NCBI GenBank assembly: GCA_951802425.1
Contig: OX637798.1
Location: 992,001 to 1,056,000, forward strand
Length of the DNA stretch: 64,000 bases
Origin: Clavaria fumosa
Taxonomy: Eukaryota; Basidiomycota; Agaricomycetes; Agaricales; Clavariaceae
Direction: 5' to 3'
Below the pieces are notes generated by a model. It was not told where the DNA came from, ran no database searches, and saw only the letters and a program-made list of their open reading frames with translations. The translations under genes and the position numbers were made by a program. Below, piece after piece: positions 62,796 through 64,000 of the stretch (positions are counted from its first letter, which is position 1; every line of letters begins with the position of its first letter).

Positions 62796-63705
62796 TCTTC
62801 GCCGTTTGTAAAATCCGCGATTTCTTTTTCCCTGAGCACGACCAGGTCTTTCAACCTTGCGATCTCCGCCTCTGCTTCTTCCAATTCATCGCCCGATGTG
62901 GTCGCGGGTGTTGTGGCGCTTGGGGCGATCGGGGCAGGGAGGGAGATGACTCCTCGGACCTGCTGGGTGCGGCGTGTGGGTGGGAGTGGACAATTCTTGG
63001 AGATGTGACCGAAGCCGCGACAGTTGTAGCACTGGAGCTCAGCGGGTTTCGGGCAGGAGCGGTCGACGATCATTGTGTCGGGGTTTCTAGCTGGCACGAC
63101 AGCGGGTGGGAGCCGGGTCTGGGTCGTGGTTGTGCGCGGAGGAGGAGCGGGGGCGTGGGCTTTTCGGAGTGACTTGAACTCTTGCCAGAGGTCGTCCATC
63201 CGGATTGCCTTGTTTCTCCACCCGATGTAGGTGGCAGGGAGGGTGTCAGAATTATAGATCTTCTCGACGAGGGGCTGGTTAAGCCTGTTCTTGAGATACT
63301 CAATAAGAACCGACTCGTGGTGGGTGATGGTGAGGTGTGCCATGCGATAAAGACGGTCGAACTCGGTGAAGAATTCACGGGCAGTTTTGCCACTCTGTCG
63401 GAGTTTCTGGAGATTGGCGAGGTCGCGGGTTTCGTCGGCCGTGTCGAGAAACTCGTCGTCTAGGTCGTTTACAAAGTTGGCCCAACTTCCCGTGGTCTCC
63501 ATTTCGATTATTCGGTCGACTCGGGCATTAGCCCATTCCTCGGCGTAGTCCAGGCACATCTTGTTAAGAACAAAGTAAATTTTCTTTGCATCGGTCTCAT
63601 ACCTCTCATGTTCAGAGGTGAAGAGGAGGGTAAACTGTCGTTTGAACGTCCGGTACCCCGTCTGGTCTCCATTGTAATCCTTTACCATGATACCGCTACT
63701 CATCA
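62792..63705 (-). CDS. Gypsy I Gag
   Basis: Best start is the ATG pair overlapping the ORF1 stop near 63705 (MMSSGIMVKDYNGDQTGYRT). Gag core LDYAEEWANARVDRI, knuckle CYNCRGFGHISKNC, and a C-terminal coiled coil (ELEEAEAEIARLKDLVVLRE). It ends GCG GAT TTT ACA .. TGA, with the -1 slippery site. The frame is open further upstream to the window edge, but ORF1 occupies that part. Confidence 0.85.
62810..62816 (-). promoter_or_regulatory. -1 frameshift heptamer G GAT TTT, gypsy I
   Basis: The gag frame reads GCG GAT TTT ACA AAC; after -1 slippage the frame YKRRRLSSDS leads straight into pol. Equivalent to 57642-57648 in G, and to A GAT TTT at 38000-38006 in F. Confidence 0.65.
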
Positions 63706-64000
63706 TCAGAGTCGAGGTCGTACGGCTGGATTGATGAGACGTCTGAGGGTCCGGGGGATGAGACATCGTCGGAGTTAGCGAGTGGGTCGAGAGGCTCGGG
63801 CTGTGGTATGTGGACGGCGGCTCGGTATCTGGCGGCGAGTGCTCTAGCTGCCAGAAGGTCGGGGATGTTGGTCGGGGTGACAGGGGAGACTGGAACATTA
63901 ACGGGGATCCGGGAGCGTCTGCTAGGAATGGTGGGATAGGGCTGAGCGGTACGAGGTTTCCAGTCCACGATGAATCGGGTGGCGGTATCAACGAGGTACT
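63696..64000 (-). CDS. Gypsy I ORF1 (partial at window edge)
   Basis: About 90 visible codons, Pro/Ser-rich, with the acidic end YDLDSDDE; the stop overlaps the gag ATG. The 5' part lies beyond the window. It occupies the same place as ORF1 of gypsies G and F. Confidence 0.5.
   Translation of the reverse strand, partial: YLVDTATRFIVDWKPRTAQPYPTIPSRRSRIPVNVPVSPVTPTNIPDLLAARALAARYRAAVHIPQPEPLDPLANSDDVSSPGPSDVSSIQPYDLDSDDE

Larger units (their letters stand above)
52348..64000 (-). mobile_element. Gypsy I: Ty3/Gypsy element, split by gypsy G
   Basis: Minus strand: ORF1 (partial), Gag, pol in -1 frame, then the integrase is interrupted by gypsy G (TSD CTCAT), and its C-terminus and chromodomain follow at 52348-52850. 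The 5' LTR lies beyond 64000. One TGA and one active-site change in the integrase make it defective. Confidence 0.9.

Overview
The window looks like a transposon-rich block of a basidiomycete (probably Agaricomycete) nuclear genome. Reasons: short 49-60 bp spliceosomal introns, an SRPK-like kinase, an F-box gene, a ricin-B-type lectin gene, a possible KDZ transposase remnant, and many nested Ty3/Gypsy and Ty1/Copia elements. About 85% of the sequence is mobile or mobile-derived. Host genes are confined to about 42.5-49.6 kb. No bacterial operon, rRNA, tRNA or CRISPR array was seen.

Layout. 1-6.1 kb: a decayed copia on the minus strand, split by a 2.24 kb TG..CA element (2053-4292, TSD GTTCC). 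6.1-9.3 kb: copia LTR pieces, one carrying a 1.56 kb CACTA-like element with subterminal repeats. 9345-28431: gypsy B (minus strand, 747 bp LTRs, TSD ATCAA). Its integrase is split by complete gypsy C (12498-23602, TSD GTGGT), whose RT is in turn split by a 290 bp solo LTR (18801-19090). B also carries a 527 bp hAT-type element. B sits inside the 3' LTR of a third gypsy (F), whose chromodomain is cut by non-autonomous LTR element E (28967-34748). E contains solo LTR H. 34.7-39.5 kb: decayed gypsy F. 39.6-42.2 kb: a second copy of the 2-kb LTR-like family, then a copia gag fragment split by a 293 bp hAT-type MITE. 42.5-50 kb: F-box gene with two compensating frameshifts, jelly-roll/ricin-B lectin gene with six exons, SRPK-like kinase, KDZ-like fragment. 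50-51.8 kb: gypsy debris on the plus strand. 51.8-64 kb: gypsy I (minus), interrupted by young, complete gypsy G (52851-59927, LTRs about 99% identical, TSD CTCAT).

Most interesting. (1) Gypsies B and C each carry, between pol and the 3' LTR and on the opposite strand, an intron-containing gene for a cysteine-cluster (probably Zn-binding) plus coiled-coil protein that starts just inside the LTR. (2) G, C, B and E have a primer-binding site next to the 5' LTR that repeats a segment inside the same LTR, as expected for Tf1-type self-priming. (3) gag and pol are joined by -1 frameshift sites: G GAT TTT in G and I (A GAT TTT in F) and A AAA AAC in B. (4) G has an extra sense ORF between pol and the 3' LTR. 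(5) Most inactivating changes are CGA to TGA or other CpG transitions, consistent with cytosine methylation of the elements.

Calls rest on reading the sequence and family knowledge; no database search was possible.
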